64,000 bases of DNA from Ectothiorhodospiraceae bacterium WFHF3C12 (GTDB taxonomy: Bacteria > Pseudomonadota > Gammaproteobacteria > Nitrococcales > Nitrococcaceae), in assembly GCA_013519935.1 (NCBI GenBank), contig JACDUA010000005.1, positions 39,581 through 103,580 of the forward strand. Reading direction: 5' to 3'. Of this stretch, positions 18,867 to 27,610 are shown piece by piece; positions within the stretch are counted from its first letter, which is position 1, and each line of letters opens with the position of its first letter. Under the pieces are notes generated by a model that was given only the letters and a program-made list of their open reading frames with translations, was not told the origin of the DNA and searched no databases. A program made the translations under genes and the position numbers.

Positions 18867-19358
18867 CTAACCCCGTCTGCGCGCGCGGCCGTCTGCCGCC
18901 TTGCCCCCGCTGTCGGCCGCTCCGGCCAGATAGGAAGCGCTTGGGTCCACCAGTACGTGGCCGTGCATGGCGCGACGGCCCAGAAGCATGCGGAAACCCA
19001 TGGTATCGCGGTTGGTTAGCGTCAGATCTATGGGCCACTGCTGGTTGGCGATCCGCACTGGGGTGCGGATGACGATACGCTTCTCCCTGTGACCTGTCGA
19101 GCTGGTCACATAACGCTCGTCATGGATGTCCGCCTGGCACGCGATGGTCACCGCCGTGCTCCGCTGCTCGGGGTGGATTTCGAACGCCACCCGCCGGCGG
19201 CCGTCCTCCGTGAATCGCCGGATATGGATGGCATGGATTGCCGAGGTTGCCGCACCGGTATCGATCTTGGCCTTGATGCCCGCGATCTCCAGGGCCGGCA
19301 GGTCCACCCATTCCCGCCATCCGATCCAGACCCGGGGCAGGGTCTTGCGCTTGCTCAT
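18867..19358 (-). CDS. Retropepsin-like protease (RimB / ATP-dependent zinc protease family)
   Basis: The 163-residue protein belongs to the family annotated as putative ATP-dependent zinc protease (PF05618). It carries the aspartic-protease triad motif [12 protein letters not shown] near residue 30, and [11 protein letters not shown] further on. Family members pair with ATP-grasp glutamate ligases such as RimK; in Pseudomonas RimB counteracts S6 glutamylation. The start at ATG 19358 gives [17 protein letters not shown], the conserved N-terminus; the frame reaches 19505 but the extra residues look non-coding. Confidence 0.85.
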   Translation of the reverse strand: MSKRKTLPRVWIGWREWVDLPALEIAGIKAKIDTGAATSAIHAIHIRRFTEDGRRRVAFEIHPEQRSTAVTIACQADIHDERYVTSSTGHREKRIVIRTPVRIANQQWPIDLTLTNRDTMGFRMLLGRRAMHGHVLVDPSASYLAGAADSGGKAADGRARRRG

Positions 19359-19742
19359 GCATGCACCCGCGTTGACCAACAGAGGCGACGGCGCGCCGTC
19401 GGCCCGTCTACCATCGCTTTTGCTCGCCGGCAGTTCAAGCATGCTCCCAGGTGGTTGCCGCGGCGTTCGGGCGGCGGCGGGATCCGGCATGCAAGAAAGC
19501 GCCAAATCCGCTATCCTAGGGCGCTTCTCGATTCCGGCGCACCCGGCGCCACCTTAGCAGCGCGGTGTGTCTGTCAAACGCTACCCGGCCCCGCGGGGTC
19601 GGCGGTACTGCTCCGGATTCCAGCGCAGGGCGGTCGGGTCGCTGCTCGGCAGAACGGCGCCCCGCCGCGGCGCGAGCGCTATTGCGCGGCGCCCGTCCCC
19701 CTGCGGGCCAGTCGAATTCATCGAAACCTAAGAGGCAGCTAC
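19359..19742. other. Divergent intergenic region between the RimB-like gene and glyA
   Basis: This 384-bp GC-rich region must hold the promoters of both genes, but I see no clear -35/-10 pair. No riboswitch core is recognisable. Open frames through it lack ribosome sites. The only visible signal is AGAGG 9 nt before the glyA start. Confidence 0.5.
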
Positions 19743-21002
19743 ATGTTCTCCAGCAATATGAATATTGCCGATTTCGATCCCGATCTCATGGATGCCATCC
19801 GCAAGGAGGAGCGACGGCAGGAAGAGCACATCGAGCTGATCGCCTCCGAGAACTATGCCAGCCCGCGGGTCATGGAGGCCCAGGGCAGCGCGCTGACGAA
19901 CAAGTACGCCGAGGGCTACCCCGGCAAGCGTTACTACGGCGGCTGCGAGTTCGTGGACATCGCCGAGGAGCTGGCCATCGAGCGGGCCAAGCAGCTTTTC
20001 GGTGCCGATTATGCCAACGTCCAGCCGCATTCCGGCTCCCAGGCCAACGCGGCGGTCTACCTGGCGCTGGCGAAGCCGGGTGACACGCTGCTGGGCATGA
20101 GCCTGGACCATGGCGGTCATCTCACCCACGGCGCCAAGCCGAACTTCTCCGGCAAGATCTTTAACGCCGTGCAGTACGGCATCCACGCCGACACGGGCGA
20201 GATCGACTACGAACAGGTGGAGCGGCTGGCCGATGAGCACAAGCCCAAGCTGATCATCGCCGGCTTTTCCGCGTACTCCCGCGTGGTGGACTGGGCGCGG
20301 TTCCGGGAGATTGCCGACAAGGTGGGTGCCTATCTGATCGTGGACATGGCCCATATCGCCGGCCTGGTGGCGGCGGGGGTCTACCCGAGCCCCATTCCTT
20401 ACGCCGATGTGGTCACCACCACCACGCACAAGACCCTGCGAGGCCCGCGCGGCGGCCTGATCCTGGCGCGCTCGAATCCGGAGATCGAGAAGAAGCTGCA
20501 GTCGCTGGTCTTCCCGGGCACCCAGGGCGGACCGCTTATGCATGTCATCGCCGCCAAGGCGGTGGCCTTCAAGGAAGCGCTGGCGCCGGAGTTCAAGGAC
20601 TACCAGCAGCAGGTCGTAGACAACGCCCGGGCCATGGCGCAGACGGTGATGGATCGCGGCTACAACGTGGTCTCGAAGGGTACGGACGATCATCTGTTTC
20701 TCATCGACCTGATCGACAAGGGCATCACCGGCAAGGACGCGGATGCGGCCCTGGGGCGTGCCAACATCACGGTGAACAAGAACACCGTGCCCAACGATCC
20801 CCAGTCGCCCTTCGTGACCAGCGGGCTGCGCATCGGTACGCCGGCCATCACCACCCGCGGATTCGGGGAGGCCGAATCCCGTGAGCTGGCCAACTGGATC
20901 TGCGACGTGCTGGACGACATCGGCAACGAGCAGGCCGTGGCCGCGGTGAAGGAAAAGGTCCTGGATATCTGCGGCCGCTTCCCGGTCTACGAGAACAAGT
21001 AG
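19743..21002 (+). CDS. glyA: Serine hydroxymethyltransferase
   Basis: This PLP enzyme interconverts serine and glycine and loads one-carbon units onto tetrahydrofolate. The 419-residue protein shows [12 protein letters not shown] near the N-terminus, the PLP-lysine motif [15 protein letters not shown] and the end region [10 protein letters not shown]. Start ATG 19743 ([12 protein letters not shown]) follows AGAGG; the frame runs further up but without signal. It heads the conserved gammaproteobacterial run glyA-nrdR-rib. A GC-rich imperfect hairpin (21015-21027 with 21039-21051) lies before nrdR. Confidence 0.97.
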   Translation: MFSSNMNIADFDPDLMDAIRKEERRQEEHIELIASENYASPRVMEAQGSALTNKYAEGYPGKRYYGGCEFVDIAEELAIERAKQLFGADYANVQPHSGSQANAAVYLALAKPGDTLLGMSLDHGGHLTHGAKPNFSGKIFNAVQYGIHADTGEIDYEQVERLADEHKPKLIIAGFSAYSRVVDWARFREIADKVGAYLIVDMAHIAGLVAAGVYPSPIPYADVVTTTTHKTLRGPRGGLILARSNPEIEKKLQSLVFPGTQGGPLMHVIAAKAVAFKEALAPEFKDYQQQVVDNARAMAQTVMDRGYNVVSKGTDDHLFLIDLIDKGITGKDADAALGRANITVNKNTVPNDPQSPFVTSGLRIGTPAITTRGFGEAESRELANWICDVLDDIGNEQAVAAVKEKVLDICGRFPVYENK

Positions 21003-21091
21003 GCAGCCGTTTCCCCCCGTTCCGCGGCCGTCCATGGCCCGCGGGGCGGGGTGCATCAAAGCTGGGCGGTGCGCCGCCGGAGTGAATCGCT

Positions 21092-21616
21092 ATGCGCTGT
21101 CCGTTCTGTCAGGTGCAGGACACCCGCGTCATTGACTCACGCCTCGCCAACGACGGCGATCAGGTGCGGCGCCGGCGTGAGTGTGGCGGTTGCGGCGAGC
21201 GCTTCACGACCTACGAGACCGCCGAGCTGATTATGCCGCGGGTGGTCAAGCGCGATGGGACCCGCGAGCCGTTCGACGAGGCGAAGCTGCGCAGCGGCAT
21301 GGTGCGCGCGCTGGAGAAGCGCCCGGTGGCCACGGAGGACGTGGAGGCGGCCCTGAGCCGCATCCGCAAGCGCATCCAGTCCCGTGGCGAGCGGGAAGTC
21401 GACGCCGGTGAGGTGGGCGAGCTGGTCATGGGCGAGTTGCGCGACCTGGACCAGGTCGCTTATGTGCGCTTTGCCTCGGTTTACCGCAGCTTCCAGGACG
21501 TCAGCGCCTTCCGCGAGGTCATCGAGGGACTGGAGAGCCTGCCCTCGCCGGAGCTGCGCAAGCAGCAGCTCGGCCTGTTGCCGGACGAGGATGAGTCCGG
21601 CAACGGCGGATCCTGA
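21092..21616 (+). CDS. nrdR: Transcriptional repressor NrdR
   Basis: NrdR is a zinc-finger/ATP-cone repressor of ribonucleotide reductase genes that senses ATP/dATP. The 174-residue protein has the Zn ribbon Cys3-x2-Cys6 and the second Cys pair in [13 protein letters not shown]. The ATP-cone follows ([20 protein letters not shown]). It is slightly longer than usual (about 150-160) through a C-terminal tail [13 protein letters not shown]. Twenty-five bp separate it from ribD. Confidence 0.97.
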   Translation: MRCPFCQVQDTRVIDSRLANDGDQVRRRRECGGCGERFTTYETAELIMPRVVKRDGTREPFDEAKLRSGMVRALEKRPVATEDVEAALSRIRKRIQSRGEREVDAGEVGELVMGELRDLDQVAYVRFASVYRSFQDVSAFREVIEGLESLPSPELRKQQLGLLPDEDESGNGGS

Positions 21617-21641
21617 CTGCCGGCCGGATCGCGGCGAGAGC

Positions 21642-22757
21642 ATGAGCGAGTTCACCCCCAACGACCACCGGTACATGGCCCGCGCGCTGCGGCTGGCCGA
21701 GCGCGGCCTTGCCACGACGGATCCCAATCCCCGGGTCGGCTGCGTGCTCGTCCGCGATGAGCGGGTCGTGGGCGAAGGGTGGCATCGCCGCGCGGGCGAG
21801 GCTCACGCCGAAATCCACGCCCTGCGGGAAGCGGGTGGTGATGCCCGCGGCGCCACCGCCTACGTCACGCTGGAGCCCTGCGCCCATCACGGGCGGACGC
21901 CCCCTTGCGCGGAGGCGCTGCGGGACGCGGGTGTCGTCCGCGTCGTCGTGGCCAGCGAGGACCCGAATCCGCAGGTTGCCGGACAGGGCCTGCAACTGCT
22001 CGGCGCGGCGGGCGTCGCGACCGCCAGCGGGCTGATGGAGGCGGAGGCCGAGGCGCTGAATCCCGGATTCATGAAACGCATGCGTACGGGCATGCCTTAC
22101 GTGCGCTGCAAGCTCGCCATGAGCCTGGATGGCCGAACCGCCATGGCCTCAGGGGAGAGCCGCTGGATCACGGGCGCCGCGGCGCGTCGCGACGTCCATC
22201 AGTGGCGGGCGCGCAGCAGCGCCATGCTCACCGGAGTCGAGACGGTCCTGGCCGATGATCCGGCGCTGACCGTGCGTGATGCGCCGGAACCGGAGGGTGG
22301 GCATCGTCAGCCGTTGCGGGTGATCTTCGACTCCTGGCTGCGCACGCCGCCCTCGGCGGCGATCCTGCGGCAGCCTGGGCGAACGGTGGTGCTGTACACC
22401 CATCCGGACGTCCACCGAGAGATGGCCCTGGAAGAGGCGGGGGCCGATCTCTGGCAGGCCGTGCCGGGGCCGACACGGCGTGTGGACCCGGCCCTGGCTC
22501 TGGGAACACTGGCAGGACAGCAGGTCAACGAGGTCATGGTGGAGGCCGGCCCGACCTTGAGCGGGACACTGCTGCAGGCCGACCTGGTCGATGAGCTCAT
22601 CGTCTACATGGCGCCGCATCTGTTGGGCCACGAGGGCAACCCCCTGCTGCGGCTACCCGGATTGTCCCGTATGAGTGACCGGGTTGGCGTGACCATCAGC
22701 GAAGTCCGACAATTCGGTGACGATCTGCGTATCATTGCACGGCCTCGGGATTGGTGA
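21642..22757 (+). CDS. ribD: Bifunctional pyrimidine deaminase/reductase RibD
   Basis: RibD catalyses the deamination and then ribosyl-chain reduction steps of riboflavin synthesis. The 371-residue protein has the zinc deaminase motif HAEIHAL plus LEPCAHHGRTPPC in the N-terminal 150 residues. The RibD_C reductase domain follows (KLAMSLDGRTAM; EVMVEAGPTLSGTLL). I chose ATG 21642 (MSEFTPNDHRYMARAL). A longer in-frame start at 21384 lies inside nrdR and is unlikely. The ribE gene follows after 26 bp. Confidence 0.96.
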   Translation: MSEFTPNDHRYMARALRLAERGLATTDPNPRVGCVLVRDERVVGEGWHRRAGEAHAEIHALREAGGDARGATAYVTLEPCAHHGRTPPCAEALRDAGVVRVVVASEDPNPQVAGQGLQLLGAAGVATASGLMEAEAEALNPGFMKRMRTGMPYVRCKLAMSLDGRTAMASGESRWITGAAARRDVHQWRARSSAMLTGVETVLADDPALTVRDAPEPEGGHRQPLRVIFDSWLRTPPSAAILRQPGRTVVLYTHPDVHREMALEEAGADLWQAVPGPTRRVDPALALGTLAGQQVNEVMVEAGPTLSGTLLQADLVDELIVYMAPHLLGHEGNPLLRLPGLSRMSDRVGVTISEVRQFGDDLRIIARPRDW

Positions 22758-22783
22758 GGGCATAGCGCGAGGGGACCGGCGGC

Positions 22784-23446
22784 ATGTTCACTGGCATCGT
22801 ACAGAGTCTGGGCACCATCGAGTCCATGCAGGGTTACGGGGGCGACAGCCGGCTGCGCATCACCGCGCCGGACCTGCCCGTTGCCGAGATGGGCATCGGC
22901 GAGAGCGTCGCGGTGAACGGTGTCTGCCTGACCGCGGTGAGCTACACCGACAGGGGGTTCGAGGCGGATGTCTCCGGCGAGACCCTCTCCCGGACGAGCC
23001 TGGGCGATCTCGCAAGGGGCTCGGCCGTGAACCTGGAGCGGGCCCTGTTGCCGCAGACACCCCTGGGCGGCCACCTGGTCTCCGGCCACGTGGACGGCCT
23101 TGGCGAGCTGGTATTGCGCGAGCCGGCGGGGCGCTCCGAGCGCTTCCGGTTCCGCGTGCCGGGGCGGCTCGCCCGTTACGTCGCCGAGAAGGGATCCATC
23201 TGCATCGACGGCGTGAGCCTGACCGTCAATGGCGTGGATGGCGCCGAGTTCGAGGTCAATCTGGTGCCCCACACCCTGGAGGTTACCACCCTGGGCGGAC
23301 TGCGTGCCGGGATGAAGGTCAACATCGAAGTGGATATCATCGCCCGTTACCTGGAGCGTCTGGCATTCGGCGGCGAAGCCGACGGCGCCGATACGGGCAT
23401 CACCCGCGGGATGCTGCAGCGATTCGGTTTCGATCGCGGGCAGTGA
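22784..23446 (+). CDS. ribE: Riboflavin synthase alpha chain
   Basis: The enzyme dismutates two 6,7-dimethyl-8-ribityllumazine molecules into riboflavin and the pyrimidine precursor. The 220-residue protein is the usual two-lobed duplication. Each lobe begins with a lumazine-binding motif: MFTGIVQSLG and the second around LGGHLVSGHVDG. GVCLT and GVSLTVN are the paired signatures. It lies inside the rib run, 28 bp before ribBA. No FMN riboswitch precedes it. Confidence 0.96.
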   Translation: MFTGIVQSLGTIESMQGYGGDSRLRITAPDLPVAEMGIGESVAVNGVCLTAVSYTDRGFEADVSGETLSRTSLGDLARGSAVNLERALLPQTPLGGHLVSGHVDGLGELVLREPAGRSERFRFRVPGRLARYVAEKGSICIDGVSLTVNGVDGAEFEVNLVPHTLEVTTLGGLRAGMKVNIEVDIIARYLERLAFGGEADGADTGITRGMLQRFGFDRGQ

Positions 23447-23473
23447 AACAGGCCGTAGAGGATTGGTAAGGCC

Positions 23474-24595
23474 GTGAACAGTATCGACGAGATCATCGAG
23501 GACATGCGCCAGGGGCGCATGGTCGTCATCCTCGACGACGAGGACCGTGAGAACGAGGGCGACCTGATGATGGCCGCCTCCATGGTGCGTCCGGACGACA
23601 TCAACTTCATGGCGCGTTATGGCCGGGGACTGGTCTGCCTGACCCTGACCAAGCAGCGCTGCGAGCAGCTGCGCCTGCCGCTGATGGTGGACGAGACCAA
23701 CGATCAGCACTCGACGAATTTCACCGTCTCCATCGAGGCTGCGGAAGGGGTGACCACGGGCATATCGGCGGCGGACCGGGCCCGGACCATCCAGGCGGCG
23801 GTGGCGCCCCAGGCCCGACCAGAGGACCTCGTTCAGCCCGGGCACATCTTCCCGGTGATGGCGCAGCCCGGCGGCGTGTTGACCCGTGCCGGGCACACCG
23901 AGGCCGGCTGCGACCTGGCCCGGCTGGCGGGCTTCGAGCCGTCCTCGGTCATCGTCGAGATCCTCAACGAGGACGGCACCATGGCCCGGCGGGACGATCT
24001 CATCGAGTTCGCCCACGAACACGGTCTGAAAATCGGCACGGTGGCGGATCTCATCGCTTACCGCGTGCGCAATGAACGCACCGTGGAGCGCGTGGGCGAA
24101 TGCGATCTGCCCACCGAGTTCGGCACCTTTCACCTGTATGCCTATCAGGACACCGTCAACGGCGCGCTGCACTTCGCGCTGGTCTGCGGCGGCGTCGACG
24201 GCGAGAGCCCGACGCTGGTGCGGGTGCATATCCAGAACACGCTCTCGGACGTATTCGCCAGTGTCGGCCCCTACTGCGGCTGGCCCCTGCGCTCGGCGCT
24301 GCAGCAGATCAGCGAGCACGGCAGCGGCGTGGTCGTCGTGCTGCGCCGGCCCGACGACAGCACCGACATCCTGCAGCGGATGCGCCTGTACCAGAAGCAG
24401 CCGGAGGGTGAGACCGACGAGGGGGCCAAGGCCAGCACCGACCTGCGGACCTATGGCGCCGGCGCTCAGATCCTGACCGACCTGGGGGTGCGCCGCATGC
24501 GCGTGCTCAGCGCGCCCAAGCGCATGCATGCCCTGTCCGGCTTCGGCATGGAAGTGGTGGAATACGTCGAACCGGAGCAGGGGGCCGGGGAATAG
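23474..24595 (+). CDS. ribB: 3,4-dihydroxy-2-butanone-4-phosphate synthase with degenerate GTP cyclohydrolase II domain (RibBX type)
   Basis: The N-terminal 200 residues are a complete RibB: DDEDRENEGDLM and the HTEAGCDLARLAG active-site region. The C-terminal 170 residues align with GTP cyclohydrolase II but have lost its chemistry. The zinc-site region reads DVFASVGPYCGWPL where RibA has RCDCG, so two of the three zinc cysteines are missing. The EGRGIGL-type motif is absent (RRPDDSTD). It should therefore make only the butanone phosphate, with a separate ribA expected elsewhere in the genome. Start GTG 23474 follows GAGG. It sits between ribE and ribH. Confidence 0.9.
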   Translation: MNSIDEIIEDMRQGRMVVILDDEDRENEGDLMMAASMVRPDDINFMARYGRGLVCLTLTKQRCEQLRLPLMVDETNDQHSTNFTVSIEAAEGVTTGISAADRARTIQAAVAPQARPEDLVQPGHIFPVMAQPGGVLTRAGHTEAGCDLARLAGFEPSSVIVEILNEDGTMARRDDLIEFAHEHGLKIGTVADLIAYRVRNERTVERVGECDLPTEFGTFHLYAYQDTVNGALHFALVCGGVDGESPTLVRVHIQNTLSDVFASVGPYCGWPLRSALQQISEHGSGVVVVLRRPDDSTDILQRMRLYQKQPEGETDEGAKASTDLRTYGAGAQILTDLGVRRMRVLSAPKRMHALSGFGMEVVEYVEPEQGAGE

Positions 24596-24634
24596 CCCCG
24601 GCCGGCGCCCGTCAACAACCGACAAGAGCGAGCC

Positions 24635-25102
24635 ATGAAAGAGACTGCAGGGGATTTCACCAGCCGCGACGGCCGTTACGCCATCGTCGCTTCGCGGTTC
24701 AACGGTTTCATCGTCGAGAGCCTCGTGGCAGGCGCGGTGGACGCGCTCAAGCGCCATGGCGTGCAGGACGGGCAGCTGGAGCTGGTCCACGTGCCGGGTG
24801 CCTATGAAATGCCGCTGGTCACCCGCCGCCTGGCACGGCGCTCCGACATCGATGCGGTCATCGCGCTGGGCTGTGTTATCCGGGGCGGCACGCCGCATTT
24901 CGACTACGTCGCCGGGGAGTGCGCCAAGGGCGTGGCGCAGGGCGCCATGGAGACCGACAAGCCGGTGATCTTCGGCGTGCTGACCACCGATACCATCGAG
25001 CAGGCCATCGAGCGGGCCGGGACCAAGGCCGGCAACAAGGGCGCCGACGCCGCCATGGCCGCCATGGAGATGGTCAGCCTGCTGCGCAAGCTGGAAACCT
25101 GA
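24635..25102 (+). CDS. ribH: 6,7-dimethyl-8-ribityllumazine synthase
   Basis: The enzyme condenses the RibB product with the pyrimidine to give lumazine and forms a capsid-like or pentameric assembly. The 155-residue protein shows the substrate motifs [34 protein letters not shown] and [12 protein letters not shown]. It starts at ATG 24635 after an AGAGCGAG ribosome site and ends 5 bp before nusB, so the two are probably translated in tandem. Confidence 0.97.
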   Translation: MKETAGDFTSRDGRYAIVASRFNGFIVESLVAGAVDALKRHGVQDGQLELVHVPGAYEMPLVTRRLARRSDIDAVIALGCVIRGGTPHFDYVAGECAKGVAQGAMETDKPVIFGVLTTDTIEQAIERAGTKAGNKGADAAMAAMEMVSLLRKLET

Positions 25103-25107
25103 GGCCA

Positions 25108-25581
25108 ATGGCCGGACAGAAACGCCATGCCGATCCACGCCGGCAGCGCAGCCGTGCCCGGCGCCGCGCCATGCAGGCGCTGTATCAATGGGATATGGCG
25201 TCCCAGAACCTCGCCGAGATCGAGGCTCAGTTCCGCGAAGAACATCAGCTCGCCAACACCGATCTGGAGTACTTCGGCGAGCTGCTCCATCAGGTACCGG
25301 CCCGCCTCGACGAGCTCGACGCCGAGCTGGAGCGTTACCTGGACCGTGCCCTGCGGTACCTGGACCCGGTGGAGCGGGCCATATTGCGGATCGGCGCCTA
25401 CGAGCTCATGCAGCGCCTGGACGTGCCGTATCGCGTGGTCATCAACGAGGCCGTGGAGCTGTGCAAACAGTTCGGCGCCGAGCAGAGCCACCGTTACATC
25501 AACGGGGTGCTGGACAAGCTGGCCTGCAACAATACCTTCAGGGCGGCCGAGCGGTCGCGCCGGGACGGTGCCGGACGCTGA
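25108..25581 (+). CDS. nusB: Transcription antitermination factor NusB
   Basis: NusB binds boxA RNA with NusE (S10) in rRNA antitermination. The 157-residue helical protein has an Arg-rich start ([20 protein letters not shown]) and the conserved RAILRIGAYELMQRLDVPYRVVINEAVELCKQF segment split over residues 90-125. The end NGVLDKLA is also conserved. ATG 25108 lies 5 bp after ribH; an earlier in-frame start at 24919 would overlap ribH widely. A standard member of this conserved run. Confidence 0.95.
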   Translation: MAGQKRHADPRRQRSRARRRAMQALYQWDMASQNLAEIEAQFREEHQLANTDLEYFGELLHQVPARLDELDAELERYLDRALRYLDPVERAILRIGAYELMQRLDVPYRVVINEAVELCKQFGAEQSHRYINGVLDKLACNNTFRAAERSRRDGAGR

Positions 25582-25605
25582 AGCCGTCGCCCGGGAGGCG
25601 CGACG

Positions 25606-26580
25606 ATGAGCCTGTCAGAATTCGAGATCATCGAGCGCTACTTCCGGCCGCTGACCGGCCGACGCGCCGAGACCCGCCTGGGAATCGGCGACGATGCCGC
25701 GCTTCTGGCCCCGCCACCCGGGCAGCTTCTCGCGCTGGCCGTCGACACGCTGGTGGCCGGGATTCACTTTCCAGACGACGCCCCTGCCGAATCCGTCGGC
25801 CACAAGCCCCTGGCGGTCAACCTCAGTGACCTGGCCGCCATGGGCGCCGCGCCTTTGGGCGCGCTGCTGTCCCTGACCCTGCCCCGGTTCGAGGCCGAAT
25901 GGCTGGAGGGATTCGCGCGCGGATTCGCCGCGCTGGCATCCCGGTACCGGGTGGATCTGCTGGGCGGCGACACCACCCGCGGCCCGCTCTCGGTAACCGT
26001 CCAGGCTATCGGCTGCGTCCCGGACGGCGAGGCGCTGCGCCGAGGCGGTGCGCGGCCCGGTGACTTGGTGGTGGTCAGCGGCAGCCTGGGGGACGCCGCC
26101 CTCGGGCTCTCCCGCTGGCGTCAGGGTCTCGCGGCCGCTGATCCGCTGGTGGGCCGGCTGCACTATCCCGAACCCCGGCTCGGTCTTGGCAGGCTGTTGC
26201 GCGGCCACGCCAGCGCCTGCATCGACATCTCGGACGGTCTGGTCGCGGATCTTGGTCACATCCTCGAGGCGAGCGGTGTGGCGGCGCGAATCGACGCCGA
26301 TGCTGTGCCGCTGTCCGCCGATTTCGCGGCGGCCTGTGAGGAGGATCGCCGCCGGGAATACAGCCTCGCCTGGGGGGATGACTACGAGCTCTGCGCCTGC
26401 TTGCCGCCGGAGGCGCTCGCGCCGATCCGGTCGGCCGCGGAAGCCGAGGGGGTTCCCATCACCGCCGTCGGCGAGATACGCGCTGGCGCCGGCCTCGAGG
26501 TGGTGGACGGCCAGGGCCGGCCCGTAACCCTGGCGGCCGGCGGCTACCGCCATTTCCGCGGCGGCGCGGGGGCGGAATGA
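25606..26580 (+). CDS. thiL: Thiamine-monophosphate kinase
   Basis: ThiL phosphorylates thiamine monophosphate to the active pyrophosphate. The 324-residue protein has the AIR-synthase-like fold with GIGDDAALL near the N-terminus, the DTLVAGIHF segment, the GGDTTRGPLSVTVQ loop and CIDISDGLVADLGH. The last four bases overlap the pgpA start (ATGA), indicating coupled translation. Confidence 0.96.
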   Translation: MSLSEFEIIERYFRPLTGRRAETRLGIGDDAALLAPPPGQLLALAVDTLVAGIHFPDDAPAESVGHKPLAVNLSDLAAMGAAPLGALLSLTLPRFEAEWLEGFARGFAALASRYRVDLLGGDTTRGPLSVTVQAIGCVPDGEALRRGGARPGDLVVVSGSLGDAALGLSRWRQGLAAADPLVGRLHYPEPRLGLGRLLRGHASACIDISDGLVADLGHILEASGVAARIDADAVPLSADFAAACEEDRRREYSLAWGDDYELCACLPPEALAPIRSAAEAEGVPITAVGEIRAGAGLEVVDGQGRPVTLAAGGYRHFRGGAGAE

Positions 26581-27062
26581 AGCCGCCGGAACCGGTTCCC
26601 TTCCGCCTCTGCAACCCGGTGCACTGCCTGGCGCTGGGCTTCGGCACCGGGCTCGCACCCCGGGCGCCCGGTACGGTGGGCACGCTCGTGGGGATTCCCC
26701 TGTACCTCCTGCTGCAACCCCTGCCGGTGGGGATTTATCTGGCGGTTCTGGTGGCCGGTTTCCTCCTCGGGATCCACGTCTGCCAGCGCACCGCCGCGGA
26801 CGTTGGCGTCCACGACCACCCCGCCATCGTGTGGGACGAGGTCATCGGGTATCTGGTGACCATGACCCTGGTGCCGGCAAGCGCGCTGAACGTCGTGGCC
26901 GGCTTCGTGCTGTTCCGTTTCTTCGACGTGCTGAAGCCGCCGCCCATACGTGCCGTGGACCGCCGCGTTCACGGTGGTTTCGGCATCATGTTCGATGATG
27001 TGCTGGCGGGCCTGTACGCGGCGCTGTGCCTGCAGCTGCTGCTCTGGAGTCTGGGCGGGTGA
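26577..27062 (+). CDS. pgpA: Phosphatidylglycerophosphatase A
   Basis: This inner-membrane enzyme dephosphorylates phosphatidylglycerophosphate in cardiolipin/PG synthesis. The 161-residue protein has several membrane segments and the PgpA active-site motifs GTGLAPRAPGTVGT, IVWDEVIGYLV and FRFFDVLKPPPI. It starts in a 4-bp overlap with thiL and ends 12 bp before the remnant of a rhombosortase gene. Confidence 0.95.
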   Translation: MKPPEPVPFRLCNPVHCLALGFGTGLAPRAPGTVGTLVGIPLYLLLQPLPVGIYLAVLVAGFLLGIHVCQRTAADVGVHDHPAIVWDEVIGYLVTMTLVPASALNVVAGFVLFRFFDVLKPPPIRAVDRRVHGGFGIMFDDVLAGLYAALCLQLLLWSLGG

Positions 27063-27076
27063 GCGTCCGGTCGTGA

Positions 27077-27484
27077 TGGCCCTGGCTGGCGGCTGCAGCG
27101 CTGGTGCTCCTGCGGGCGGCACTGGGAGGCGGTGGGCCGCGACGGGACATCCCGGCGCTGCTGGGTTGCCAGGCGGGCGTGGGCATGGGGCTTCTGGTGT
27201 TCAGTGGCGGCGTGGACTGGTATGTCGGGCTGTCGGGTGCGCTTCACGGCTATGCCATCTATCTCGCCGCGTACAGCGGCGGGCGAGCGGTGTTCGGGCT
27301 CGTCACCGCCGTGGTGGCCGCGAAGGTGGGTTGGGAGAGCTGGCAGGGGGCGTCGGCCGCGCTGGAAGCCATGGTGGGCGGCAGAGTGCTGGTTGTCACC
27401 CACCTATACGGAGCGGTCACGGGACTGACGCTGGCTCTCATAGTGAGGATGCGGGCACGCCCGCCAGCCCCGGCAAAGGCCTGA
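27077..27484 (+). pseudogene. N-terminally truncated rhombosortase-like intramembrane protease gene
   Basis: Rhombosortases are rhomboid-type serine proteases that process GlyGly-CTERM proteins. The open frame starts after a TGA at 27074. The first usable start is GTG 27104 (126 residues). The C-terminal half is clear: LVFSGGVDWYVGLSGALHGYAIY carries the catalytic Ser of GLSG and the His, followed by AAKVGWESW and THLYGAVTGL. The N-terminal membrane segments with the usual WRLLTGH...HL...LN region are missing, since pgpA ends only 42 bp upstream. It is probably a decayed or 5'-deleted gene. A short functional variant cannot be excluded. Confidence 0.6.
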
Positions 27485-27535
27485 CCCGGCGCTGTTGCTG
27501 ATGCGTTCGCTACCTTGTCAGAATGACGCGCGAAT

Positions 27536-27549
27536 ATGGTTATAACCAT
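27536..27549. promoter_or_regulatory. Perfect 14-bp palindrome upstream of fnr
   Basis: ATGGTTATAACCAT is a perfect palindrome 62 bp before the fnr start codon. A TTGTCA (27515-27520) lies 20 bp before the TATAAC within it, a loose promoter. It does not match the FNR consensus TTGAT-N4-ATCAA, so another regulator may bind. Confidence 0.4.
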
Positions 27550-27610
27550 CGATGCAGGCTATGCTTTGCATGATTTCGCATCCCCCGCATCGAATTGAGG
27601 TGGACCGCAG

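Noticed and set aside
22758..23473. Possible FMN riboswitch before ribE or ribBA
   Set aside because: The leaders are only 26-27 bp and the conserved AGGGCAGGGCGAAATTCCC-like core is not present.
22604..25138. An 844-codon minus-strand open frame across ribE, ribBA and ribH
   Set aside because: It is a shadow of four confidently identified riboflavin genes and is His/Gly/Asp-rich as expected of antisense GC-rich DNA.
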